A DNA stretch of 64,000 nucleotides, from the NCBI RefSeq assembly GCF_003314995.1, contig NZ_QNRH01000004.1, positions 248,001 to 312,000 on the forward strand. The letters are read 5' to 3'. Below, piece after piece: positions 8,371 to 18,366 of the stretch. The position numbers and the translations under genes are program-made. Numbering within the stretch: the first letter of the stretch is position 1; each line of letters opens with the position of its first letter. This DNA comes from Pseudochrobactrum asaccharolyticum. Its GTDB lineage: Bacteria; Pseudomonadota; Alphaproteobacteria; Rhizobiales; Rhizobiaceae. Below the pieces are notes generated by a model. It had not been told where the DNA came from. It was given only the letters and a program-made list of their open reading frames with translations, and did no database searches.

Positions 8371-8481
8371 TAAGGCGAAAATTTATTCGCGCTGCATTTC
8401 TGCCGGACACATTATCGGGATATTGTCCGGTTGAATACGCTTCATGGTTTTCTTCATACTTGTTTTGAATTACAGAAGCTT

Positions 8482-9219
8482 ATGTCGATTTGGTCCAGCA
8501 TTGCTGATTTTTTTACGCAGACGGCTTACAGCGCATTTTCCAATGTGATTGAAGCTGTTCGCACTTATTTCGAAGGCGATGCCGAAACACGTCGCCGCGT
8601 GGCTTTTTCCATCGCGATGATTGCTCTTTCTGCTAAGATGGCAAAAGCGGACGGTATTGTCTCCGAGCAGGAAGTGCGGGCGTTTCAGGATATTTTTGAA
8701 GTGCCTGAAAAAGAGGCGCATCATGTTTCGCGGCTTTACAATCTTGCCAAGCAGGATGTTGCCGGTTTTGAAAGCTATGCCGGTCAGATTGCCTCTTTGT
8801 GCCGCAGTTCGCAAACGGATGGTATGGAGGTTGGTTGCGATGCGCTGGCCGACGTGCTTGATGGTCTGTTCTATATCGCCAAAGCTGACGGCTATGTACA
8901 TGACAAGGAAATGGCCTTTTTGCGCCGTGTGGCGGAAATCTTTGCGATAGAAGAAGATGAATTTTTGCTGATTGCCGGCCGGCATGTGAATTTAGGCCCT
9001 TCCGATCCCTATGCTGTGCTTGGATTAACCCGTGGCGTCACATATCAGGAAGCGAAGCAGCATTACCGTAAACTTGTGCGTCAGAACCATCCGGATCTGG
9101 TTATCGCGCGCGGTATGCCCTATGAGTTTCAGAAGATAGCCAATCACCGTCTTGCTGCGATTAATGCAGCTTGGGCGACTATAGAGAAAAAATTGGATCA
9201 GCATGACTATGCAGGATAA
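8482..9219 (+). CDS. TerB-like / DnaJ domain co-chaperone (DjlA-type)
   Basis: A 245-residue protein. Residues about 40-165 form a TerB-like helical domain with paired acidic loops (AKADGIVSEQE, AKADGYVHDKE). Residues about 174-240 form a C-terminal J domain with the diagnostic HPD at 203-205, which stimulates Hsp70 ATPase. This order matches DjlA, but the N-terminal membrane anchor of E. coli DjlA is not evident here. I placed the start at the ATG at 8482 (MSIWSSIADFF), where homology begins; the open frame runs 17 codons further upstream. The end overlaps the amidase gene by 17 bases, so the two are cotranscribed. Confidence 0.85.
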   Translation: MSIWSSIADFFTQTAYSAFSNVIEAVRTYFEGDAETRRRVAFSIAMIALSAKMAKADGIVSEQEVRAFQDIFEVPEKEAHHVSRLYNLAKQDVAGFESYAGQIASLCRSSQTDGMEVGCDALADVLDGLFYIAKADGYVHDKEMAFLRRVAEIFAIEEDEFLLIAGRHVNLGPSDPYAVLGLTRGVTYQEAKQHYRKLVRQNHPDLVIARGMPYEFQKIANHRLAAINAAWATIEKKLDQHDYAG

Positions 9220-10006
9220 TCAGATTGCAACCCGCGCTTTATTGAGCAAAGCTGATTACACGGATGCGATTATTGACGCTTCAGCCAATTTTGGCCCGCG
9301 CAAAGACGGCAAGACACCGCGCTTTCTGATCCTGCATTACACTGGGCTGGCAACCGCGCAGGAAGCGCTGGATATTCTGAAATGCCCAGAGCGGGAAGTT
9401 TCTGCCCATTATTTAGTGCATGAGGATGGGCAAGTTGTGCAGATGGTCGCAGAGAGCGAACGTGCATGGCATGCGGGTAACAGCTGCTGGAAAGGCGAGC
9501 GGGATATCAATTCAGCATCTATCGGTATCGAGATCGTCAATCCGGGTGTGCTGGAGAATTTCCCGCCATTCCCTGAGAAGCAAATTGAATCAGTGATTGC
9601 GCTGTGCCACTCGATTTGTGAACGCTACAATATCGCGCCGGAGCATGTACTTGCCCATTCCGATATTGCGCCGGAGCGTAAGATTGATCCGGGCGAGAAT
9701 TTCCCTTGGAAAACCTTGTTTGAGGCCGGTATTGGTCATTGGGTTGAACCAGCACCAATCCGTGGCGGGCGTTTTTTTGCTATGGGCGACCGTGGTCAGC
9801 CGGTGGAAGCCTTACAATCCATGCTGGCCATGTATGGCTATGACATCATGATTAATGGCGAGTTCAATGAACAGACGAAGGTGGTTCTGAGCGCATTTCA
9901 GCGCCATTTTCGTCAAAATCAGATCGACGGCGTTGCCGATACCTCGACAATTGAGACTTTACACAGGCTGATTTCAACGATTTTACGTGAAAGCGTAACT
10001 AGCTGA
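9203..10006 (+). CDS. N-acetylmuramoyl-L-alanine amidase, AmiD/AmpD type, with peptidoglycan-binding domain
   Basis: A 267-residue zinc amidase of the Amidase_2 family. Likely zinc ligands are H45 (LHYTG), H152 (AHSDI) and D162 (KIDPG). E110 in IGIEIVNPG is the expected catalytic glutamate. Residues about 200-260 form a PG_binding_1 domain (VEALQSMLAMYGYDIMINGEFN). The enzyme removes the peptide from MurNAc or anhydro-MurNAc. No signal peptide is visible, so it may act in the cytoplasm like AmpD despite its AmiD-like architecture. Its ATG lies inside the end of the DnaJ-domain gene, so translation is probably coupled. Confidence 0.9.
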   Translation: MTMQDNQIATRALLSKADYTDAIIDASANFGPRKDGKTPRFLILHYTGLATAQEALDILKCPEREVSAHYLVHEDGQVVQMVAESERAWHAGNSCWKGERDINSASIGIEIVNPGVLENFPPFPEKQIESVIALCHSICERYNIAPEHVLAHSDIAPERKIDPGENFPWKTLFEAGIGHWVEPAPIRGGRFFAMGDRGQPVEALQSMLAMYGYDIMINGEFNEQTKVVLSAFQRHFRQNQIDGVADTSTIETLHRLISTILRESVTS

Positions 10007-10107
10007 TTTTTAAAATAGCTTATTGTTTTTTGATAATTGTATTTCCGTTAATGTTACAGGTTTTTGCAATCTGTGATTTGTAGGAACAATCTTCGGCTGC
10101 AATCAGA

Positions 10108-10146
10108 CGTCAGATACAACCTCAATTTCCTTGAGCAGATCTGACG
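10108..10146 (+). promoter_or_regulatory. Two-tier stem-loop upstream of the SLT transglycosylase gene
   Basis: Outer arms CGTCAGAT (10108-10115) and ATCTGACG (10139-10146) enclose a second perfect stem CTCAA/TTGAG with a five-base loop. There is no T-run after it. It lies 102 bases after the amidase stop and about 100 before the next start, so it could be a transcript end or a 5' leader structure. Confidence 0.5.
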
Positions 10147-10248
10147 ATGGGGGCGGACTGTTTCCTTAAAGGAAGACGTTGAAAGATGGTTTTGCGTGAG
10201 CGCAAATCCTTTCGACGGATGTATACAACAGTTCCAACGGTAAGGTTT

Positions 10249-10959
10249 ATGATTAAAAAATTAGGATTTTTATGCGCTCTTAGCGGAGCGATGGTTTCGT
10301 TCGCTCTTGCACCAGCTATGAGTGCGCCGGTACTCGAAAAAACAAACCTTGTGGATCTTCTGAAAGCGAAAAAAGAAGCTTCGGAAAAGACTTCCAAGAA
10401 AAGTGAGAAGACACAGAATAAATCTGATGCCAGCCGCACAGCCTATGAAAAGCAGGCTTCCGGTACTTCAGCGAAAATGCCGGTGATTGAGCGCCGTTCA
10501 GCACGTACCCGTATTGATCTGAACAAACAGATTAAAGGTCAGGCTGAAACCAAGCAGGCACAGGCAAGCAAATCCGCAAAGTCGGGTCGTCCATATTCTG
10601 CAATTATTGCCCGTTATGCCTCAAGCTATGGTGTGCCTTTGTCGCTGGCTCATGCCGTTGTGCGCCATGAGAGCAATTATCAGCCAAATGTTCGCGGTCG
10701 TGCCGGTGAAATCGGTCTGATGCAGATCAAGCTCGGTACTGCCCGTGGTCTTGGATATACCGGTTCCGCTAAAGGCCTGTATGATCCGGCAACCAATGTG
10801 CAATATGGTATGAAATATCTGGCGCAGGCTCACAAGCTTGGCGGCGGTACAACCTGCGGCACGATCCTGAAATATAATGCCGGTCATGGTGCCAAACGTA
10901 TGAACCCGACATCTGCAAAATATTGCAGCAACGTTAAGACTTACATGGCCAAATTTTAA
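10249..10959 (+). CDS. Lytic transglycosylase, SLT domain
   Basis: A 236-residue exported protein. Residues 1-26 form a signal peptide (IKKLGFLCALSGAMVSFAL...AMSA). Residues about 30-115 are lysine-, serine- and alanine-rich and probably extended. Residues about 116-236 form a goose-lysozyme-like SLT domain with the catalytic E141 in RHESNYQPN, the GEIGLMQIKLGTAR motif and ILKYNAGHG. It should cut periplasmic glycan strands. The open frame reaches back to 10186. I chose 10249 because the signal peptide starts there and a GGTAAGG sequence precedes it, though with short spacing; 10219 or 10186 remain possible. A strong terminator follows. Confidence 0.88.
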   Translation: MIKKLGFLCALSGAMVSFALAPAMSAPVLEKTNLVDLLKAKKEASEKTSKKSEKTQNKSDASRTAYEKQASGTSAKMPVIERRSARTRIDLNKQIKGQAETKQAQASKSAKSGRPYSAIIARYASSYGVPLSLAHAVVRHESNYQPNVRGRAGEIGLMQIKLGTARGLGYTGSAKGLYDPATNVQYGMKYLAQAHKLGGGTTCGTILKYNAGHGAKRMNPTSAKYCSNVKTYMAKF

Positions 10960-11016
10960 GCCTGTTTATATTCAGGCTCTGGCGGGACAAATGATGCGCC
11001 ATAACCTAAATCTAAA

Positions 11017-11086
11017 CAGCCCTTGTATGACAGGGCTGAGATTTTAAACAAAAGCTGGGTTTCCGGAACGGATACCCAGCTTTTTT
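11017..11086 (+). terminator. Hairpin pair ending the SLT transglycosylase transcript
   Basis: A CAGCCCT/AGGGCTG hairpin (11017-11038) is followed by AAAGCTGGGT (11051-11060) pairing with ACCCAGCTTT (11074-11083) and a run of six T. The second is a classic intrinsic terminator and separates the hydrolase gene from rnpB. Confidence 0.88.
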
Positions 11087-11087
11087 A

Positions 11088-11117
11088 TTGCGTTTTGTGA
11101 CGGATACAGCCTATAGA
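11088..11117 (+). promoter_or_regulatory. Promoter of rnpB
   Basis: TTGCGT at 11088-11093 and TATAGA at 11112-11117 are separated by 18 bases. The expected start, 6-8 bases later, coincides with the 5' end of the RNase P RNA (about 11121-11125). Confidence 0.6.
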
Positions 11118-11120
11118 CGC

Positions 11121-11536
11121 TTGTCAGCCGGTCGGGCAGCCGCGCTTGTTCAATACCGAAAGGTGGCAAGTGAGGAAAGTCCGGGCTCCATGGAAACACG
11201 ATGCCGGGTAACGCCCGGCGAGGGCGACCTCAGGGAAAGTGCAACAGAGAGCAGACCGCCTGCCATCGCCCGCAAGGGTATCGGGCAGGTAAGGGTGAAA
11301 GGGTGGGGTAAGAGCCCACCGCGCTGCCGGTAACGGGAGTGGCACGGTAAACCCCATCGGGAGCAAGACCGAATAGGGACGGCGCATCAGACTTCGGTCT
11401 GGTAATCAGTTTCCGGATAGCCGTCCGGGTGGGTTGCAAGAGGCGGGTGGCGACATCCGTCCCAGATGAATGGCTGCCGCGTCGGGCTGGTAACAGTCCG
11501 GCCATACAGAACCCGGCTTACAGACCGGCTGACACT
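11121..11536 (+). ncRNA. rnpB: RNase P RNA, bacterial type A
   Basis: This is the catalytic RNA that removes 5' leaders from tRNA precursors. The strongest marks are the conserved GAGGAAAGTCCGGGCTCC block at 11173-11190 and the 3' block ACAGAACCCGGCTTACAG at about 11506-11523. The terminal helix is formed by TGTCAGCCGGTC at 11122-11133 with its complement GACCGGCTGACA at 11523-11534, which sets both ends to within a few bases. The length of about 415 bases fits alphaproteobacterial type A molecules. Open frames on either strand here are chance. No strong terminator follows, only the T-rich stretch TTCTGTTTTAAAT. Confidence 0.97.
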
Positions 11537-11771
11537 TCTGTTTTAAATAATTGCCCGCATTGATGAGCGGTAAAAAGTGTCATTTTAACCGATGATAAAG
11601 CATAATTGCTTCCGTAAAATAACCCTTCCTTAATATTAATATTGGATAAATTATTCACGGCATATTGTGCGCTCTCACGGGCGTGCAGCCGAGTAACCAT
11701 ATAATACGGCAGCGGGCGGAGCGGTTTCTGTGCCTCCGTTGACGCCTACCTTGCCCTGGTGGTATTTTTTA

Positions 11772-11932
11772 ATGCAGTTTGTTGCGTCCAGACTTTGTTC
11801 AGTTCCCAGACATTTTTTACTGCATCCGGCACAAGCTGGCATGCAGATTGCTGAAATCTGTGGTTGCGGTGATGATGCCTGCATAGAAGGATTTGCTGCT
11901 ACTCAGTGCAATCCGGAAGGACAAGCAAAATA

Positions 11933-11933
<1 letters not shown>
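11772..11933 (+). CDS. Possible 53-residue cysteine-containing leader protein upstream of rsmH (doubtful)
   Basis: A short open frame whose TAA stop overlaps the candidate rsmH ATG as TAATG. That is the arrangement of translationally coupled genes and is used elsewhere in this window (tam/MOSC, hflK/hflC). The peptide runs from [11 protein letters not shown] to a cysteine cluster, [12 protein letters not shown]...C, near the C-terminus. A GTG start at 11730 is also possible. The ribosome-binding site is poor and I recognise no family. The gap between rnpB and this frame (11537-11771) shows nothing else clear and no mraZ. Confidence 0.25.
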
Positions 11934-13020
<1,087 letters not shown>

Positions 13021-13024
<4 letters not shown>

Positions 13025-13437
13025 TGCGAACTATAGATATTATATTGATCGCAGTCATGCTGGTGGCCGCTACGGTGACTTATAAGATCAAGCATGATGC
13101 CGAAAAGCAGGTAGTTGAGATCAAGAAAATTCAGCGCCAGATTGCGTTTGAAAAAGACACAATCAATTTGCTGAAAGCGGACTGGAGCCTGATGACGCAG
13201 CCGAACCGTTTGCAGCGCCTGTCGGATATTTATCAGGCGCAGCTTAAACTGCAGCCGGTTGATGTGACGCAGATCGGTCTGTTCGACGATATTCCGATGA
13301 AACAGGCAGATGATATTGAAAAGCTGATTGGCGGCAGCGCTGATCTGGTGGCTTCGGTTGATTCAATGAGCACAGGCAGCATCGCACAGAGCACAGCAGC
13401 TCCTATGCGCATTGTTGTTCCGGGAGTGCGGCCATGA
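13021..13437 (+). CDS. ftsL: Cell division protein FtsL
   Basis: A 138-residue bitopic membrane protein. A transmembrane helix spans residues about 5-21 ([17 protein letters not shown]). A periplasmic coiled-coil segment follows ([31 protein letters not shown]), then a conserved end region ([19 protein letters not shown]). FtsL pairs with FtsB and FtsQ and activates FtsWI in the divisome. Sequence similarity in this family is low, so identification rests on topology and position: between rsmH and ftsI, with four-base overlaps at both ends. Confidence 0.88.
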
Positions 13438-15242
13438 GTGGAAAAAAAGGCTGGTTCCGGCGTAAAAAAATTATATCCGATGCTGCTCCGTCTTTAGGAC
13501 AGGCGCCGGAATTTGATGATGCCGTGCTTGAGAGCGAGCGCGGCATTGCCACTTCCCCGCTCAATGACAGTGTTGCCTTTGCCGGAAATCGCAAAAAACA
13601 CGGAAACCGCGCCCGTAATCGTTTGATTATGGCGATTTCCTGCTTTGTCGGTATTTATGCCGTTATTGGCGGCCGTCTTGTTTATTATGGTCTGCAAGGC
13701 GGTGAGAATGACGGTTATCGCGCCGGTGCGGCGAGCACGCTTGCAGCAAGGCCGGATATTCTTGACCGCAATGGTGAAGTGCTGGCGACAGATATTAAGA
13801 CTGCTTCGCTCTATGCTGAGCCGAAAAAGATTGCCGATCCGGATGAAACACTGGAGCTGCTGGCAACGGTTCTGCCGAATCTTGACTGGGAAAATACATA
13901 TCGCCGCCTGAAAAGCGGTGCAGGTTTCGTGTGGATTCAGCGCGGTCTGACACCACGTCAGCAGAGCCAAATTATGGCGCTGGGTGTGCCGGGTATCGGT
14001 TTCCGCACGGAGAAATCCCGTTTCTATCCAGGTGGGCCGACCGCTTCCCATATTCTCGGTCTGGTGAATATCGACAATCAGGGTATTGCCGGTATGGAGA
14101 AATATATCGACAGTCAGGGTCTGAGCGATCTGCGTATGGCTGGCCTTGCCCAGCCGGATAATCTCGAGCCATTCCGCCTGTCGATTGATCTGCGCGTGCA
14201 GCATATTATGCGCGACGAATTGGTGCGCGCTGTTGAGAAATACCGCGCGATTGCTGCCGGTGCTGTGGTGCTGAATGCCAAGACCGGTGAAGTCGTTGCT
14301 ATGGCTTCGGTGCCGGATTTTGATCCGAATAACCCGTTTAACGCATTGGAAAAAGACCGTCTGAACCGGATGTCTGCCGGTACGTATGAAATGGGTTCGA
14401 CGATTAAGAGCTTTACCACAGCTATGGCGCTGGATTCCGGCAAGTTCAATCTGGAAAGCAAGTTTGATGCGACCCGTCCGATTACAATCGGTCGTCAGAC
14501 GATCCGTGACTTCCACGGTAAAGCCCGCTGGCTGACTTTGGCCGAAGTGTTTATTTATTCTTCCAACATCGGTTCAGGTAAGGAAGTTGATGCGATTGGT
14601 ATTGAAGGCCATCGCGAATTCCTGAAACGCGTTGGCTTGCTGGATCGTATGCAGACAGAATTGCCGGAAGTGGCACGTCCTGTGGAGCCGCGCGTCTGGA
14701 AGAAAGTACATTCCATCACCATTTCTTATGGTCATGGTATGATGACCACGCCATTGCAGACTGCGGTTGCCGCTGCGGCGCTGGTTAATGGTGGCAAGCT
14801 TATTCCACCGACATTCCTGCCACGCACGCAGGATGAAGCGAATGCTGTTGCCACACAGGTGCTGAAACCTAAAACCAGTGATGACATGCGTTATCTTTAT
14901 CGTCTCAATTCCGAGATCGGCTCCGGCCGTCGCGCTGAGGTGAAAGGTTATCGTGTTGGCGGTAAGACCGGTACAGCGGAAAAAGTTATCAATGGCCGTT
15001 ATTCGAAAGACGTGCGCTTTAACGCATTCCTTGCGGCTTTCCCTATGGATGACCCGACTTATGTCGTTTTGACCATTATTGATGAACCAAAACCGGAAGA
15101 AGGTAAACTTTCTGCGACCGCCGGACTCAATGCTGCCCCAATGGTTGCAAATATCATACGCCGGTCAGCTTCTTTCTTAGGTGTGTCGCCTGACTTTGCG
15201 CAAGACGGCGCGCCAATTCTGGCCGCTTATGAAAATGACTGA
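13434..15242 (+). CDS. ftsI: Peptidoglycan D,D-transpeptidase FtsI (PBP3)
   Basis: The septal class B penicillin-binding protein, 602 residues. A basic N-terminal cytoplasmic tail of about 60 residues precedes a membrane helix (about 62-86), a pedestal domain, and the transpeptidase. The active-site motifs are SxxK at S322 (GSTIKSF), SxN at S376-N378 (YSSN) and KTGT at K511-T514. It crosslinks new septal peptidoglycan together with the glycosyltransferase FtsW. The gene starts inside the end of ftsL (ATGA overlap). A stem-loop follows in the gap to murE. Confidence 0.97.
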   Translation: MSGKKGWFRRKKIISDAAPSLGQAPEFDDAVLESERGIATSPLNDSVAFAGNRKKHGNRARNRLIMAISCFVGIYAVIGGRLVYYGLQGGENDGYRAGAASTLAARPDILDRNGEVLATDIKTASLYAEPKKIADPDETLELLATVLPNLDWENTYRRLKSGAGFVWIQRGLTPRQQSQIMALGVPGIGFRTEKSRFYPGGPTASHILGLVNIDNQGIAGMEKYIDSQGLSDLRMAGLAQPDNLEPFRLSIDLRVQHIMRDELVRAVEKYRAIAAGAVVLNAKTGEVVAMASVPDFDPNNPFNALEKDRLNRMSAGTYEMGSTIKSFTTAMALDSGKFNLESKFDATRPITIGRQTIRDFHGKARWLTLAEVFIYSSNIGSGKEVDAIGIEGHREFLKRVGLLDRMQTELPEVARPVEPRVWKKVHSITISYGHGMMTTPLQTAVAAAALVNGGKLIPPTFLPRTQDEANAVATQVLKPKTSDDMRYLYRLNSEIGSGRRAEVKGYRVGGKTGTAEKVINGRYSKDVRFNAFLAAFPMDDPTYVVLTIIDEPKPEEGKLSATAGLNAAPMVANIIRRSASFLGVSPDFAQDGAPILAAYEND

Positions 15243-15259
15243 TCTGAAACGGGTGTTGT

Positions 15260-15295
15260 CCTGATGTTGTTGTCCTTAAAAAGGAAATCATCAGG
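15260..15295 (+). other. Stem-loop between ftsI and murE
   Basis: Outer arms CCTGATG (15260-15266) and CATCAGG (15289-15295) enclose an inner TCCTT/AAGGA stem. No T-run follows. It could attenuate or process the dcw transcript. Confidence 0.5.
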
Positions 15296-15328
15296 CAGAG
15301 TGAATGCAAAAATCGGGAACTGAATGGC

Positions 15329-16783
15329 ATGAAACTTCAAAGTATCGCAGCCTATGTAAATGATATGGCAGACTCAGTTGCACAGACTGAGATATCCGGA
15401 TTGAGTTCCGACTCCCGTACTGTTCAGAAGGGTACTTTGTTTGCTGCACTCAAAGGCGTAAAGAATGACGGCTCGGCCTATGCGGCAGACGCGGTTAAAC
15501 GCGGTGCAGTTGCCATTCTCGCTGATGAAGATATGGACGCCAGCGGTATTTCCGTTCCGGTTTTGCGCAGCAAAGACCCGCGCCATGCGCTGGCAATGGC
15601 CGCTGCCGTTTTTTATGGCAAGCAGCCGCAGATTGTAACGGCAGTCACCGGCACCAGCGGTAAAACCTCTGTCGCTTCTTTCACCCAGCAAATCTGGGCC
15701 TATGCAGGTTTTGCTGCGGCGAGCATCGGCACGACCGGTGTTTTCTCACCGACACGCAATGAATATGGTTCGCTGACCACGCCGGATCCTGTGGAATTGC
15801 AGAAAGTTCTGGCAGAGCTAAGTGATGAAGGTGTGACCCATGCCTGTATGGAAGCCTCATCACATGGTCTGGATCAGTGCCGCTTGGATGGTGTGAAGCT
15901 GACAGCTGCTGCTTTTACCAATCTTGGCCGCGATCATATGGATTATCATCCGACGGTTGAAGATTACCTCAACGCAAAAATGCGTCTGTTTGATACGCTG
16001 TTGCCGAAAGGTGCTCCGGCGATCATTTTCGCGGATGATGTGTATTCTGCTCAAGCTATTGAAGCGGCGACTGCAGCCGGTTGTGCTGTCAAAACTGTTG
16101 GCCGTAAAGGCGATTTCATTACGCTGAAGCGCGTTGAACATGAGCGTCACCGCCAGCATATTGAACTGAAACATGACGGCAAAATTTATGAAATTACTCT
16201 GCCGCTGGCCGGTGATTTTCAGGTTGCCAATGCACTCGTAGCTGCCGGTTTGGCGCTGGTTTCCGGTGTTCCTGCGGATGCTGCTTTCCGCGCCTTGGAG
16301 CGTCTGAAAGGTGCGCCGGGTCGTCTGGATCTGGTAGGGTCAACAGAAGAGGGCGTGCCGGTTTATGTGGACTATGCCCATAAGCCTGATGCGCTGGAAA
16401 ATGTGCTGACCTCGGTTCGTCCGTTCACCACCGGTCGTGTGATCGTGGTGTTTGGCTGCGGTGGTGACCGCGATAAGGGCAAGCGCCCGATCATGGGTGA
16501 AATTGCAACCCGTCTGGCCGATGTGGTGATCGTTACCGATGATAATCCGCGCTCAGAAGTACCGGCTATTATTCGCTCAGAAATTCTGGCTGCGGCACCG
16601 GATGCACTGGAAATCGGTGATCGTCATGAAGCTATCCGCCATGCTGTGCTGCTCGCACAGGCAGGTGATACAGTTATTATTGCGGGCAAGGGGCATGAAG
16701 AAGGGCAGACCATCAATGATGTGACATTGCCGTTCTCCGATCATGCTGAAGTTGCCCGTTCGCTTGAGGCGCGTTTTAAATGA
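15329..16783 (+). CDS. murE: UDP-N-acetylmuramoyl-L-alanyl-D-glutamate--2,6-diaminopimelate ligase
   Basis: This cytosolic Mur ligase adds the third residue of the stem peptide. In 484 residues it shows the N-terminal UDP-binding domain ([18 protein letters not shown]), the ATP-binding GTSGKT at 108-113 and the central [11 protein letters not shown] and DHMDYH segments. The C-terminal DNPR motif at 405-408 marks specificity for meso-diaminopimelate rather than lysine, so the wall is of the Gram-negative DAP type. It overlaps murF by four bases. Confidence 0.97.
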   Translation: MKLQSIAAYVNDMADSVAQTEISGLSSDSRTVQKGTLFAALKGVKNDGSAYAADAVKRGAVAILADEDMDASGISVPVLRSKDPRHALAMAAAVFYGKQPQIVTAVTGTSGKTSVASFTQQIWAYAGFAAASIGTTGVFSPTRNEYGSLTTPDPVELQKVLAELSDEGVTHACMEASSHGLDQCRLDGVKLTAAAFTNLGRDHMDYHPTVEDYLNAKMRLFDTLLPKGAPAIIFADDVYSAQAIEAATAAGCAVKTVGRKGDFITLKRVEHERHRQHIELKHDGKIYEITLPLAGDFQVANALVAAGLALVSGVPADAAFRALERLKGAPGRLDLVGSTEEGVPVYVDYAHKPDALENVLTSVRPFTTGRVIVVFGCGGDRDKGKRPIMGEIATRLADVVIVTDDNPRSEVPAIIRSEILAAAPDALEIGDRHEAIRHAVLLAQAGDTVIIAGKGHEEGQTINDVTLPFSDHAEVARSLEARFK

Positions 16784-18219
16784 GTGAAATTCTTTGGAAA
16801 TCGGCAGACATGGTAAAAGCGATGGAAGGACGACCTGTCGGTCAGCTTCCTGAGGGCATTACCGGTATTTCGATCGATTCCCGCACATTGCGTAAAGGCG
16901 AAGCCTTTTTCGCTATCAAAGGCGATGTTTTTGACGGTCATGATTTTGCAACGGCTGCGATGGCGGCGGGAGCAGGTCTGCTGGTGGTAACAGAAGCGCG
17001 TTTGCCTGCTCTGGGTAAAATGCAGGTGCCGATGATTGTGGTGGATGATGTGCTGGCTGCACTGACCCGTCTTGGCCTCGCATCGCGTGCCCGCTCCAAA
17101 GCACAAATCATTGCCGTGACCGGTTCGGTGGGAAAAACCACCACCAAAGAAGCCCTGCGCCATGTGTTGTCAGCTTGCGGTAAGGTTCATGCCTCTGCTG
17201 CGTCTTTCAATAATCACTGGGGTGTGCCGCTGACATTGGCGCGGATGCCGGAAGATGCCGATTATGGTGTCTTTGAAATCGGTATGAACCATCATGATGA
17301 AATTCGCCCGCTGGTGAAAATGGTGCAGCCGCATGTGGCCGCGATCACGCTGATTGCGCCGGCGCATCTGGGACACTTCGCTAACCTCGAAGAAATCGCG
17401 GTTGCCAAAGCCGAGATTTTTGAAGGTGTTATGCCCGGCGGTTATGCTCTTCTCAACCGTGATGACAAGCGTTTCAAGCAGCTGGAAGCACTTGCAACTG
17501 CCGCCGGTGTCGAGCATATTGCTACTTTCGGTGAAAATGCCCGTTCGACCTATAAGCTCCGTGATCTGGTGATGAAGACCGATTGTTCCTGCATCACGGT
17601 ATCCATTGCCGGACAGGAAGCGGCCGTGAAGATCGGCGCGCCGGGACGTCATATTGTGCAGAATATGTTGGCCGTTCTTGGTGCCGCGCATCTGGTGGGC
17701 GCAGACATGACGCAGGTCGTTTTGGCGCTGGGCACATTGCAGGCAGAGGCCGGTCGCGGTGCGCAATATCGTCTGCGCCACGGTGATGGCACTTTCACGC
17801 TGATTGATGAAAGCTATAATGCCAATCCGACATCTATGCGTGCAGCGCTTTCCCTTCTGGAAGCAACTGAACCGCAGCAACATGGCGAAGAGGTGGGACG
17901 CCGTATCGCCGTTCTCGGCGATATGCTTGAGCTTGGCAAACAATCTTCCAAACTGCACGGCGACCTGGCGCGGCCGATTGTCGATGCAAAAGTGAATATG
18001 CTGTTTATCGGTGGCGCACATATGAGTGCCCTGAAATCCGCAATGCCGGCAGAAATTCATGTTGAGTATCGGGAACATGTTGACGAACTGCTGCCACTTG
18101 TAGTCAAAGCAGTGCGTCCCGGAGATGTTGTGATGGTTAAATCGTCAAAGTCGATCGGCTTTGTGAAAATCGTCAATGCATTATTGAAAAAATATGCTGT
18201 CTCTGAGGCCGCAGAATAG
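16780..18219 (+). CDS. murF: UDP-N-acetylmuramoyl-tripeptide--D-alanyl-D-alanine ligase
   Basis: This ligase adds the D-Ala-D-Ala dipeptide to UDP-MurNAc-tripeptide, completing the soluble precursor. The 479-residue protein has the MurF N-terminal domain ([21 protein letters not shown]), the P-loop GSVGKT at 115-120, the [12 protein letters not shown] and [11 protein letters not shown] segments, and [11 protein letters not shown] in the C-terminal domain. It starts inside the murE stop (ATGA). In the gap to mraY, a small hairpin (GTGATTT/AAATCGC, 18234-18254) is the only structure seen. Confidence 0.97.
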   Translation: MSEILWKSADMVKAMEGRPVGQLPEGITGISIDSRTLRKGEAFFAIKGDVFDGHDFATAAMAAGAGLLVVTEARLPALGKMQVPMIVVDDVLAALTRLGLASRARSKAQIIAVTGSVGKTTTKEALRHVLSACGKVHASAASFNNHWGVPLTLARMPEDADYGVFEIGMNHHDEIRPLVKMVQPHVAAITLIAPAHLGHFANLEEIAVAKAEIFEGVMPGGYALLNRDDKRFKQLEALATAAGVEHIATFGENARSTYKLRDLVMKTDCSCITVSIAGQEAAVKIGAPGRHIVQNMLAVLGAAHLVGADMTQVVLALGTLQAEAGRGAQYRLRHGDGTFTLIDESYNANPTSMRAALSLLEATEPQQHGEEVGRRIAVLGDMLELGKQSSKLHGDLARPIVDAKVNMLFIGGAHMSALKSAMPAEIHVEYREHVDELLPLVVKAVRPGDVVMVKSSKSIGFVKIVNALLKKYAVSEAAE

Positions 18220-18366
18220 TTTATAGCGGCTTTGTGATTTTCTTGCGAAATCGCTTTATCATCTACAGTCCTTGTGACTGCTTAAGAATAACAGGAACTA
18301 AACATTGTATTTTTCAATAAATGCAATGTGTTAAAGTGCCGATACCGACCGAAGGGCATTCACCCG

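Noticed and set aside
11124-11505. Minus-strand open frames across 11124-11387 and 11230-11505
   Set aside because: They lie inside the RNase P RNA, whose conserved blocks and terminal helix are unmistakable.
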